Part shown: positions 1-5,757 of the stretch, piece after piece
Position numbering within the stretch: the stretch's first letter is position 1
Layout of the letters: each line of letters begins with the position of its first letter
Assembly: GCA_026225155.1 (NCBI GenBank)
Contig: JAMFSG010000034.1
Coordinates: 1 to 8,309 of the forward strand
Direction of reading: 5' to 3'
Source: Verrucomicrobiota bacterium
Lineage (GTDB): Bacteria; Verrucomicrobiota; Verrucomicrobiia; Limisphaerales; UBA11358
Length of the DNA: 8,309 nucleotides
The notes under the pieces: generated by a model
What the model saw: only the letters and a program-made list of their open reading frames with translations
The model's database searches: none
Told to the model about the DNA's origin: nothing
Program-made: the position numbers and the translations under genes

Positions 1-990
1 GCCGGTATCGCCATCGTGCAGTCATTGCAGGCGCTGGCCGAGCAGACGCCGAACAAGATCATGCGCGATACCGTTCGCGATGTCTGCGCGCGGGTCGAAA
101 GCGGCGAAAGTTTTTCCGAGGCGCTGACGAAACATCCCAAAGCTTTCAACCGGCTTTACGTCGCGATGGTCGGTGCCGGTGAAAAAGGCGGTTTGCTGGC
201 GGAAATCATGGCGCGCTTGGCGACCTATCTTGAAAATACCGAGCGTCTCCGCAAAAAAGTGAAGACAGCATTGATGTATCCCACGGTTGTAAGCGTGGTG
301 GCGGTCATCATCACCGTCTTTTTGCTGGTGCGTGTCATCCCGACGTTCAAGGAAGTTTATTCCGGTTTCGGCGCAAAATTGCCGGCACCTACGCAGATCA
401 TGATGGATATCAGCGATGTGGTTCGGAACTACCTGATTTACCTGATTCTGCTCGCCGGCGCCGGCGTTTGGGGCTGGCTATATTATATTAAGACCAAACC
501 CGGCCGTGAATTTTGGGACAAACAACGCATCAAACTGCCCGTCTTCGGCCAGATTGCGCATAAAATCTGCCTTGCCCGTTTCACCCGCACACTTGCCTCG
601 TTGGTTCGCAGCGGTGTGCCGATTCTGGAAGTTTTGAAAATCGTTTCGCAAGTCGTCGGCAATGTCATCATGGAAAAGGCCATCAAGACTGCTTCCGACG
701 ACATCGAACGCGGTGAAGGCATTTCCAACGCGCTGGGCAAACATCCGATTTTTCCCACGATGGTCATCCGCATGTTGAGCGCAGGCGAACAGACCGGCAA
801 TATTGACAACATGCTCGAACGCGTCGCGGATTTTCTCGACGAAGAAATTGACACCACGCTTTCCGGCCTGATGTCGCTCATCGAACCCTTGCTGATTTGT
901 TTTCTCGGCATCGTCATCGGCAGCATGGTCGTCTGTATGTTCCTGCCGATCTTCAATTTGGCCAACATCGTCAACGGCCCGCAAAAATGA
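1..990 (+). CDS. Type II secretion / type IV pilus inner-membrane platform protein (GspF/PilC family), 5' truncated
   Basis: Integral inner-membrane platform protein that links the cytoplasmic assembly ATPase to growth of the (pseudo)pilus. The frame is open from base 1 (AGIAIVQSLQALAEQ), so the GTG at 16 is an internal codon and the true start lies outside the window. The 329 residues seen cover the end of the first GspF domain (VGAGEKGGLLAEIMARLATYL, shown here only as VGAGEKGGLLAEI), a membrane segment (VVAVIITVFLLVRVIPTF), a second pair of segments around YLIYLILLAGAGVWGWLYYI, then the repeated second domain (LARFTRTLASLVRSGVPILE and MLSAGEQTGNIDNMLERVA) and a C-terminal membrane helix ending in the family-typical FLPIFNLANIV. 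Family members are about 400 residues, so roughly 70 are missing. The general secretion versus pilus system cannot be distinguished from this gene alone; its ATPase and pseudopilin genes are probably upstream, outside the window. Confidence 0.95.
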   Translation, partial: AGIAIVQSLQALAEQTPNKIMRDTVRDVCARVESGESFSEALTKHPKAFNRLYVAMVGAGEKGGLLAEIMARLATYLENTERLRKKVKTALMYPTVVSVVAVIITVFLLVRVIPTFKEVYSGFGAKLPAPTQIMMDISDVVRNYLIYLILLAGAGVWGWLYYIKTKPGREFWDKQRIKLPVFGQIAHKICLARFTRTLASLVRSGVPILEVLKIVSQVVGNVIMEKAIKTASDDIERGEGISNALGKHPIFPTMVIRMLSAGEQTGNIDNMLERVADFLDEEIDTTLSGLMSLIEPLLICFLGIVIGSMVVCMFLPIFNLANIVNGPQK

Positions 991-1004
991 AGATTTGAAA
1001 ACTA

Positions 1005-1041
1005 AAAACCGCCGGAAGAAAAATTTTCTTCCGGCGGTTTT
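1005..1041. terminator. Bidirectional intrinsic terminator between convergent genes
   Basis: Perfect 18-base inverted repeat (arms 1005-1022 and 1024-1041) around a single central base. It has a GC-rich core CCGCCGG and A/T ends, so either strand gives a stable hairpin followed by a U-tract (TTTT at 1038-1041 on plus, the complement of AAAA at 1005-1008 on minus). It starts 15 bases after the GspF stop and ends 12 bases before the stop of the opposing nuclease gene, so it can end transcription from both sides. Confidence 0.9.
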
Positions 1042-1052
1042 ACTTTATTAAA

Positions 1053-2429
1053 TCAGGCGATAACCGCTTTTCCCGGCTGCGGCTGGAAAATTTTTATTTT
1101 TGGCCAGCGCTCGCGGATTTTTTCCTCGAACCACGCGCGGGAATCCGCGTCGCCGTGGCCGAGCAAAACCGAGCGCGGTGAAACTTGGCCAACTAATTCC
1201 AGTAGTTCATCGCGGTTCGCGTGCGCGGTCAGGTCGAAATCCTGCAAGTCGCAATTCTTCGTCACCTGGCCGGCGCTTGGACTGAACACAAACGTCTCGC
1301 CGGGTTTTGCCGCTTTCAACCGTCCCGCCGGCGAATCCGGATCTGCGTAGCCAACAAAGAAAATAGATTGCCGTTCGTCGCCGATCATCCGCACCGCCAA
1401 ATCGTGCGCCGCCGTGTTTTCGCTCATCATGCCGGCGGTGATGACAAAAATTTTTCCGCCGCCTAATTTCATGCTTTCCGCCTGACCTTTTTCCAGCACG
1501 ACCAATTGCAGCGCCTCGTTCAATTTCAGATTCGTATGCTGCCGGTGTGCGCGATGTGCCTCGATGTCGTAAATTTCCGTGAACACGCGCCCAAGCCCGC
1601 CAATGTAAATCGGCTGCTTCTTCAATTTTTCCTCGCGCATCAACAATGCCAGCAGCGCTAAAATTTCCTGCGTGCGCCCGAGTGCGAACGACGGAATCAA
1701 AATACAACCCTTCCGTTTTTGCGCGGCGTGAATGGCTTCCACCAACCGATCCACTTCTTGTTGTCGCGTAAAATCTTTTGGCACTTCACGGTTGCCGCGC
1801 GTCGTTTCCATGATCAACACGTCGGCCTTCACGTCATTGAATTGCGCGCTTTTCAAAATCGTCTGGTCGCTGAAACAAACGTCGCCGGTGTAAAACAACG
1901 TTTCATTTTTGCCGCGCAATAAAATTCCCGCCGAACCGAGCGTGTGTCCGGCCTCGAAAAATTCCAGCGTCGGCGACGGCACGCCCGCGCGCTGTTTTTT
2001 GAACGAACCCCATTCCACTTCGCGGTTACATTTGAAACCTTGAAAATACGGCGCGATGTCGTCCACCTCGTCGTGCGTGTAAAGCGGATATTCGCGGATG
2101 CCGCGTTCGTCGCGCTGGCGCGTCATCACGTTCACCGAATTGTGCAGCACGCGTTCGACGAGCAGATAACTCAGCTCCGTCATCAAAATATGCGCCTTGG
2201 GAAAATGTTTCGCCGCGACCGGCAACGTGCCGACGTGATCGTGATGGCAATGCGAAATCGCGATCGCATCCACCTCCGCGCCGCCGGTTTTTCCATACAA
2301 CGGCACGCCGTCGCGGCCCTCGCGTTTCGGGTGCATTCCCGCGTCGAGCAAAATGCGGTGCTCGTCCAATTCCACCAGCCACGCGCTCGCGCCGATGTCC
2401 GCGTCGGGATTCAAATTTGTGATGTTCAC
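1053..2429 (-). CDS. Beta-CASP family metallo-beta-lactamase-fold nuclease (CPSF/YSH1-like RNA exonuclease)
   Basis: Probable zinc-dependent RNA-processing hydrolase of 458 residues, a normal length for single-chain bacterial beta-CASP proteins. The metal-site motifs are present in order: HxHxDH at 60-65 (SHCHHDH), H162 in EAGHTLGSAG, and D183 in YTGDVCFSD. The beta-CASP motifs follow: acidic motif A near E208 (METTRGNRE), motif B H403 in LTAHANRDEL, and motif C H425 in VLLGHGD. The segment IPSFALGRTQEIL (245-257) is also typical. Motif A is usually EST(Y)G, and here it reads ETTRG; the usual GMLTGG element reads GMMSENTAAHD, so this is a divergent subgroup. The start is GTG at 2429, which places MNITNLNP at the expected beginning of the first beta strand. 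No Shine-Dalgarno sequence precedes it, and a repeat copy ends 10 bases upstream. RNA as the substrate is inferred from the family, not seen. Confidence 0.9.
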   Translation of the reverse strand: MNITNLNPDADIGASAWLVELDEHRILLDAGMHPKREGRDGVPLYGKTGGAEVDAIAISHCHHDHVGTLPVAAKHFPKAHILMTELSYLLVERVLHNSVNVMTRQRDERGIREYPLYTHDEVDDIAPYFQGFKCNREVEWGSFKKQRAGVPSPTLEFFEAGHTLGSAGILLRGKNETLFYTGDVCFSDQTILKSAQFNDVKADVLIMETTRGNREVPKDFTRQQEVDRLVEAIHAAQKRKGCILIPSFALGRTQEILALLALLMREEKLKKQPIYIGGLGRVFTEIYDIEAHRAHRQHTNLKLNEALQLVVLEKGQAESMKLGGGKIFVITAGMMSENTAAHDLAVRMIGDERQSIFFVGYADPDSPAGRLKAAKPGETFVFSPSAGQVTKNCDLQDFDLTAHANRDELLELVGQVSPRSVLLGHGDADSRAWFEEKIRERWPKIKIFQPQPGKAVIA

Positions 2430-2438
2430 CGGAAAAAT

Positions 2439-2470
2439 TTAACCACAGATGAACCCGGATGGACACAGAT
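2439..2470 (+). repeat. Interspersed repeat built of ~10-base CACRGATGRA units (copy 1 of 3)
   Basis: About three degenerate units (CCACAGATGA, ACCCGGATGG, ACACAGAT) preceded by TTAA. It is the same sequence type as the two arms at 5758-5790 and 5904-5936. It lies 10 bases upstream of the GTG start of the nuclease gene, so it occupies that gene's immediate 5' leader. Unlike the 5758-5936 element, no inverted partner is seen nearby, so this looks like a solo or decayed arm. Confidence 0.75.
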
Positions 2471-2480
2471 AAAAAATTGA

Positions 2481-2552
2481 CGATATGCGATTTACGATTT
2501 ACGACCCGCTGGCAAATTTTACAGCCACGCGTAAATCGTATATCGTAAATCG
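2481..2552. repeat. Inverted repeat of CGATTTAC units, possible terminator for the upstream minus-strand gene
   Basis: Arms 2481-2503 and 2530-2552 match at 20 of 23 positions as inverted copies, separated by 26 bases. Each arm is itself made of direct repeats of the 8-base unit CGATTTAC, with variants such as CGATATGC and CGATATAC. The right arm begins 4 bases after the TAA of the 614-residue gene. Read on the minus strand the hairpin is followed shortly by TTTTTT, so it could act as an intrinsic terminator. The unit resembles an interspersed repeat known from many unrelated bacterial genomes; that is recollection, not a search result. Confidence 0.75.
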
Positions 2553-2556
2553 AAAA

Positions 2557-4401
2557 TTATTTTTGCGGATAACGCCAGACCCAATCGCCCTGATTGATGT
2601 CCACATCAGTTCTGCTTTCATCGCGCGGCGAAGAACCTTTTTTCAAAACCACCACGCCGCCGTCATCCGTCTCATTCCAGCCGACGGAATAAAGCACGAA
2701 TTGTCCATTTGCATCGCGCCGATATTTCAATGACTGACCGTTGATGATGTCGTGCGGAATTTCTTTAATGAATTGCGGCGCGAGCGCGTCGAGTGATTCG
2801 GGAAATTCGCCCTGCGCGAGCCGGTAGCGTTCCAGCGCAATCGCCACACGCGCCAAATCGGTTGATGTTTGTGCCCAGACCATTTTTCTCGCCGGGCCTT
2901 CCATCGCCGGAACAAACAAGTGCGCGAAAAAATTATAGAATGAAATCCGTTGCACTGCTTTATCAATCGCCATTTGGTTTTGATGAACCCTGCCTGGAGA
3001 AACCATTCGGTTTTCCGTGTCAACGATGGGCAAAGACCATTGTTGATGCAACCGAGCGACGGTAAGTTCATTTTGGTAAAAAAAACCGCTGGGAAGCATC
3101 TGGAAAAGTCTCGGATAAAACTCTGCCGAAAACGTTTGATTCTTCGTCGCATCATAATCATTCCACACTTCTACGTAATTTCGTGAGTGGCGCAGATAAT
3201 CAACACCGGCCAAGTTCAATGTCCGCTGACCACGCATGGAAAACTCATAATCAGCAAGAAAATCCAATTTCGCCAGTGCCTGGTTGAATTGCGCCAATTG
3301 TTCGTCCGACCATTTGTGTTCGGCTAAACCTTCCCAAATCGACTGAAGCGCGAGATTCAAAATGGCGATGCGAACAAGATGCGAAATTAAAAACGGTTCG
3401 GTGCGGCTGGCGTCGGCCAAACGCAACATCAACTTCACATCCTCAAAAGCCTTTTCGCTTTGTCCGTTTTCGAGTTCTGCCAAGCTGCGCAATTGCAACA
3501 CATACGCATAACGTTTCTCGGCTGCCAAATGCGGCAATAAAATTTCCCACGGGAGTCCATCATTATAACTGACCGGGAAACGCGAGTCCGGCAACGAGCT
3601 GTCCGTGCGCAATTTTTCAATCACCGGATCAAATTTGCTCAAGGCCAGCAAAACATCTTGCGCCGGAGTTTGTGGCTGCGGCGTGATGGGAACCGCTGCC
3701 GCCGGATTGGTCTTTTGTAAATCGCGGTAATATGACTGCCACGGCTTCAAGTCGGCAAAGTGAGCCGTTGTCCAAGAGCTTGGCAAATCAGGTATTTCGG
3801 GCAAGTGCTTGTGAGAGTTCACCCACCAATTTGTTCCCACCAAGCCCGACTCCGAAACCGGAAGTTGCGAAACGATTCTCGAAACTTCGTCGCTATAAAT
3901 CCGGTCGCCATACCAAGCCTCCGCCCTTTTTGGCTGGTTCAGGAACGTATATTTTTCTTCGGCAATCCAAACTGGCGACATCGCAAAATTCTGTTCGTCC
4001 GGCACCGGCGGCGGCACGATGGATTGCCAGTCAAACCTTTCGCCTTTGGCCTCCTGTTCATGTTTGAATTTTTCCCAGGCATGTTTGCCACGCCAATCTT
4101 CCTCGGCGTAAAATAACGCGATCAAAGTGGCAAAACACGCGAGGCCAAAAAGAAACCGCTTGAAATTGCGCCAGCAAAAAAGCCAGCGGATGAAAAGCCA
4201 GAGGCAAAGCAAAATCGTTGCGACAATCGCACTAAAAATTAAAAGCCCGATAAAATCCGAAGGCTTGTTAAACACATCGTTGTTCAGCCAAATAATAATC
4301 GCAAAGATGAGCATGGTAGCCATCATCAAACCCAGCCAGACTGAAAAAATCCACGGCAGTTTCAATGATTTTTCCCAGACGCTTTTAGGTTTTTCATTCA
4401 T
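2557..4401 (-). CDS. Membrane protein with three N-terminal helices and a pseudopilin-like C-terminal domain, function unknown
   Basis: I recognise no named function for this 614-residue protein. Three hydrophobic helices lie at about 18-41, 49-75 and 79-98. A charged segment follows with the motif DWRGKHAWEKFKHE and a proline-rich turn (VPPPVPDEQNFAMSPVW). The middle 350 residues are mostly helical and soluble, probably periplasmic. Residues about 509-583 resemble the C-terminal part of type II secretion major pseudopilins (GspG): an amphipathic helix (TDLARVAIALERYRLAQGEF), then PESLDALAPQF, PHDIINGQSLKYRRDANGQF and LYSVGWNETDDGGV, with a terminal DW. Such tails appear on large multi-copy membrane protein families of Verrucomicrobia, as I recall. 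The start is ATG at 4401, with no Shine-Dalgarno sequence and with hairpin repeats beginning about 14 bases upstream. A link to secretion or pilus assembly is a weak inference from the tail and the nearby GspF gene; the two genes are on opposite strands and are separated by the nuclease gene. Confidence 0.8.
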   Translation of the reverse strand: MNEKPKSVWEKSLKLPWIFSVWLGLMMATMLIFAIIIWLNNDVFNKPSDFIGLLIFSAIVATILLCLWLFIRWLFCWRNFKRFLFGLACFATLIALFYAEEDWRGKHAWEKFKHEQEAKGERFDWQSIVPPPVPDEQNFAMSPVWIAEEKYTFLNQPKRAEAWYGDRIYSDEVSRIVSQLPVSESGLVGTNWWVNSHKHLPEIPDLPSSWTTAHFADLKPWQSYYRDLQKTNPAAAVPITPQPQTPAQDVLLALSKFDPVIEKLRTDSSLPDSRFPVSYNDGLPWEILLPHLAAEKRYAYVLQLRSLAELENGQSEKAFEDVKLMLRLADASRTEPFLISHLVRIAILNLALQSIWEGLAEHKWSDEQLAQFNQALAKLDFLADYEFSMRGQRTLNLAGVDYLRHSRNYVEVWNDYDATKNQTFSAEFYPRLFQMLPSGFFYQNELTVARLHQQWSLPIVDTENRMVSPGRVHQNQMAIDKAVQRISFYNFFAHLFVPAMEGPARKMVWAQTSTDLARVAIALERYRLAQGEFPESLDALAPQFIKEIPHDIINGQSLKYRRDANGQFVLYSVGWNETDDGGVVVLKKGSSPRDESRTDVDINQGDWVWRYPQK

Positions 4402-4414
4402 AAACTTTTATTTT

Positions 4415-4644
4415 GGGAGGGACGGCGTGTCGCCGTCCCATTTTTTACCGCGGCAACATTTACCTTGGGGAGTGCACGCGTCCCGCGTGCCTTTTTCGGT
4501 GTCCCACCGAAAAATCGTTCCATCAAATATTGGTTTGACGAAAATTCGGGCGCGACGCCCGAACCGACACGCGGGACGCGTGTGCTCCCCAAATCCGCAC
4601 GAATGCCACTTTTTAATTTGGGACGGCGACACGCCGTCCGTCCC
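4415..4644. repeat. REP/BIME-like cluster, outer hairpin pair (A and A')
   Basis: The cluster fills the gap between the 614-residue gene and the gene upstream of it. The outer hairpin A (4419-4439) has arms GGGACGGCG and CGCCGTCCC around loop TGT. A' (4620-4644) is its inverted copy, with 8-base arms at 4621-4628 and 4632-4639 around loop ACA and an extra GTCC at the distal end. Just 5' of A is GGAG (4416-4419), the tetranucleotide that marks REP sequences recognised by REP-associated tyrosine transposases; in A' the equivalent position reads GGAC. A' starts 5 bases past the TAA of the sigma-linked gene on the minus strand, so it may also end or protect that transcript. No transposase gene lies in this window; any mobilising enzyme would act in trans. 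Confidence 0.8.
4467..4590. repeat. Second REP-like element (B-C-D-B') nested inside the A/A' pair
   Basis: Four further short hairpins lie inside the A/A' pair, all with 3-base loops. B at 4474-4490 has arms GCACGCG/CGCGTGC and loop TCC. C at 4492-4514 has 10-base perfect arms TTTTTCGGTG/CACCGAAAAA. D at 4545-4563 has arms TTCGGGCG/CGCCCGAA. B' at 4567-4583 has arms ACACGCG/CGCGTGT. B is preceded by GGGGAGT and B' is followed by GCTCCCC, so B and B' are inverted copies that each carry a GGAG tetranucleotide beside the stem, the REP signature. The symmetric order A-B-C-D-B'-A' suggests one two-ended element inserted into another. Confidence 0.8.
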
Positions 4645-4649
4645 GGTTT

Positions 4650-5105
4650 TTACGTCATCAAAATTTTCACGCGTTCGCTGCGCGGGCGCGGTGCAAAAAG
4701 TTTCTGCCGGTTAGCATCCGGCGTTTCGCACGTGCCGACGAGTTCGGCGAACATGAGTTGCTGCTTTTTCAATTGCACCATCACTTCCGGCGAGAGCGGC
4801 GCGGATTTTTCCGCGACCATCGGCGTTTTGTCGCGCATGGAAAAATTCAAAACCAAAATGAAAACCCAAACCGCCGCCAATCCCGCCCACGCCTTCGGAT
4901 GCGGCCAGAAAAAAGTTGAGAGTTGATGGTTGAGCGTTGAGAGCCAATTTAATTTCGGGACGGATGCCGTGTCGGCGTCCAATTTTTTGTTTTGATTAGG
5001 GACGGCGACACGCCGTCCTTCCCGCAGAATTTCCGCGCGCCATTCGGCGGGAATTTGCCGCAACGGTTGCCGCGAAAGTTTTTGTTCAAAATCGTCTGGT
5101 TTCAT
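4650..5105 (-). CDS. Short single-pass membrane protein encoded after an ECF sigma factor, possible anti-sigma-type partner
   Basis: A 151-residue protein. The start chosen is ATG at 5105 (MKPDDFEQKL) rather than an in-frame TTG two codons upstream, because TTG is rare and MKPDDFE looks like the natural N-terminus. The N-terminal cytoplasmic part has DDFEQKLSRQPLRQIPAEWR (4-23). One membrane helix lies at about 72-88 (AWAGLAAVWVFILVLNF), followed by about 60 exported residues ending in RPRSERVKILMT. Its place directly downstream of a sigma gene and its topology fit a membrane-bound sigma regulator. No zinc-binding HxxxCxxC motif or other named anti-sigma domain is seen, so the role is an inference. 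Oddly, residues about 29-51 (GRRVAVP, then DADTASVP) are encoded by a hairpin-repeat pair and about 55-64 (LSTLNHQLST) by a 7-base tandem repeat; both are read through in frame. Confidence 0.75.
   Translation of the reverse strand: MKPDDFEQKLSRQPLRQIPAEWRAEILREGRRVAVPNQNKKLDADTASVPKLNWLSTLNHQLSTFFWPHPKAWAGLAAVWVFILVLNFSMRDKTPMVAEKSAPLSPEVMVQLKKQQLMFAELVGTCETPDANRQKLFAPRPRSERVKILMT
4915..4942. repeat. Four-copy 7-base tandem repeat (GTTGAGN) inside a coding region
   Basis: The units are GTTGAGA, GTTGATG, GTTGAGC and GTTGAGA, exactly in phase over 28 bases. Read on the coding minus strand they encode the LSTLNHQLST stretch of the sigma-linked membrane protein, just before its membrane helix. 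Because 7 is not a multiple of 3, a gain or loss of one unit would shift the reading frame; only changes of three units keep it. Confidence 0.8.
4957..5023. repeat. REP-like hairpin pair (A-type) embedded in the sigma-linked membrane protein gene
   Basis: Two inverted A-type units lie 18 bases apart across an AT-rich spacer. The right unit (4999-5023) is nearly identical to A' of the 4415-4644 cluster: 8-base arms at 5000-5007 and 5011-5018 around loop ACA, and an outer TTCCC where A' has GTCCC. The left unit (4957-4980) is a decayed A copy with loop TGT; one arm has lost about 4 bases. The whole pair lies inside an open reading frame on the minus strand and contributes the residues GRRVAVP...DADTASVP. 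Confidence 0.8.
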
Positions 5106-5120
5106 TGGCAAAATTGTTTA

Positions 5121-5190
5121 GCCGCGAAAAGGCACATCATTCACAAAATCAAAAAGGAAACTCTTCGCGCCTTTTGTGCCTTTTGGTGGC
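5121..5190. repeat. Inverted repeat between the sigma factor and its downstream gene
   Basis: Arms 5121-5136 (GCCGCGAAAAGGCACA) and 5175-5190 (TGTGCCTTTTGGTGGC) are inverted copies that match at 14 of 16 positions, with a 38-base spacer. The element begins one base after the TGA of the sigma gene and ends 16 bases before the next start codon, so it fills the 86-base gap. On the minus strand it lacks a clear U-tract after the stem, so partial attenuation or mRNA protection is as likely as termination. It belongs to a different sequence type from the hairpins at 4415-4644. Confidence 0.65.
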
Positions 5191-5191
5191 G

Positions 5192-5704
5192 TCATTTGAT
5201 TTCCTCGTAAAGTGGACGCAGCCGCGCGCGCAATTTGTCTAGTCCGTAGCGATAGCGGCTGGCGGCGGTGTTCGGCGAAATGTCCAGCGCGGCGGCGATG
5301 GCGTCAAACGTCAGTTCGCTCCACAATTTCAAATGCACGACGGCGCGCTGGTCTTCCGGCAATTCGCCGAGCGCTTCGGAAAGTTCGGCGCGAAAAATTT
5401 CTTCATCGGGATCGTTGGCCTGCGCGAATGGGGAGATTTTTTCAGCGGCGAAATTTTCCTTCGTCCGGTCGCGCGCGCCGCGGCGGCGCATGAGATCAAT
5501 CGCCGCGTTGTGCGCGAGCCGGACGAGAAATGCGCGTTCTTCGCGGATGCCGGCGAGCAATTTCGGTTCGCGCGCGAGTTTGACGAAAATTTCCTGGAGC
5601 AGATCACGCGTGTCCGCCTCGTCGCGGGTGAAATTCAGGAGAAAGGCAAAAAGCGGCTGCGCGTGTTCGTCGTAGAGCCGTTCAATGTCGTTTCCGCCGG
5701 GCAT
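5192..5704 (-). CDS. ECF-type RNA polymerase sigma factor (sigma-70 family, group 4)
   Basis: A 170-residue alternative sigma factor that directs RNA polymerase to a specific promoter set, a normal length for ECF sigmas. Region 2 spans about 9-78: LYDEHAQPLFAFLLNF, the core-binding and -10 element DTRDLLQEIFVKLAR (31-45), and AFLVRLAHNAAIDLMRRR (58-75). Region 4 spans about 107-162: ALGELPEDQRAVVHLKLW (111-128), then the helix-turn-helix LTFDAIAAALDISPNTAASR (131-150) and the -35-reading helix around RYRYGLDKLRARL. The linker is short and no C-terminal extension is present. The start is ATG at 5704; the leader ends ATTATCAAA with no Shine-Dalgarno sequence. The gene downstream encodes a single-pass membrane protein, the usual context for an anti-sigma, though an inverted repeat separates the two. 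The signal sensed and the regulon cannot be read from this window. Confidence 0.93.
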   Translation of the reverse strand: MPGGNDIERLYDEHAQPLFAFLLNFTRDEADTRDLLQEIFVKLAREPKLLAGIREERAFLVRLAHNAAIDLMRRRGARDRTKENFAAEKISPFAQANDPDEEIFRAELSEALGELPEDQRAVVHLKLWSELTFDAIAAALDISPNTAASRYRYGLDKLRARLRPLYEEIK

Positions 5705-5757
5705 TTTGATAATGACGCGCCCAGCGACAGAATTTGTCTAGCGATTTTTGCAAATGT

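Noticed and set aside
16..18. GTG as the start codon of the GspF/PilC gene
   Set aside because: The frame continues to base 1 with family-typical residues (AGIAIVQSL), and about 70 N-terminal residues would be missing.
478..984. Minus-strand open frames of 168 and 163 residues
   Set aside because: They are shadows of the GspF gene, without recognisable motifs.
1944..2480. Plus-strand 178-residue open frame
   Set aside because: It is antisense to the metal-binding N-terminal half of the beta-CASP gene, whose motifs are unambiguous; the composition (His/Arg rich) is that of a shadow frame.
4415..4644. Insertion sequence with terminal inverted repeats
   Set aside because: The interval is only 230 bases and contains no transposase frame; the hairpin architecture fits a REP/BIME element better.
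4127..4926. Plus-strand open frames of 195 and 153 residues across the hairpin cluster
   Set aside because: They run antisense to the 614-residue and sigma-linked genes and through palindromes. Their peptides (GRDGVSPS, GSARVPRA type) are translations of the repeats.
5109..5111. TTG start for the sigma-linked membrane protein
   Set aside because: An ATG two codons downstream gives a more natural N-terminus; TTG has no ribosome-binding support.
5705..5757. Sigma-70 promoter and small palindromic operator upstream of the sigma gene
   Set aside because: TAGACA resembles a -35 box, but no good -10 box lies at 16-18 bases, and the GACA...TGTC palindrome has only 4-base arms; too weak to annotate.
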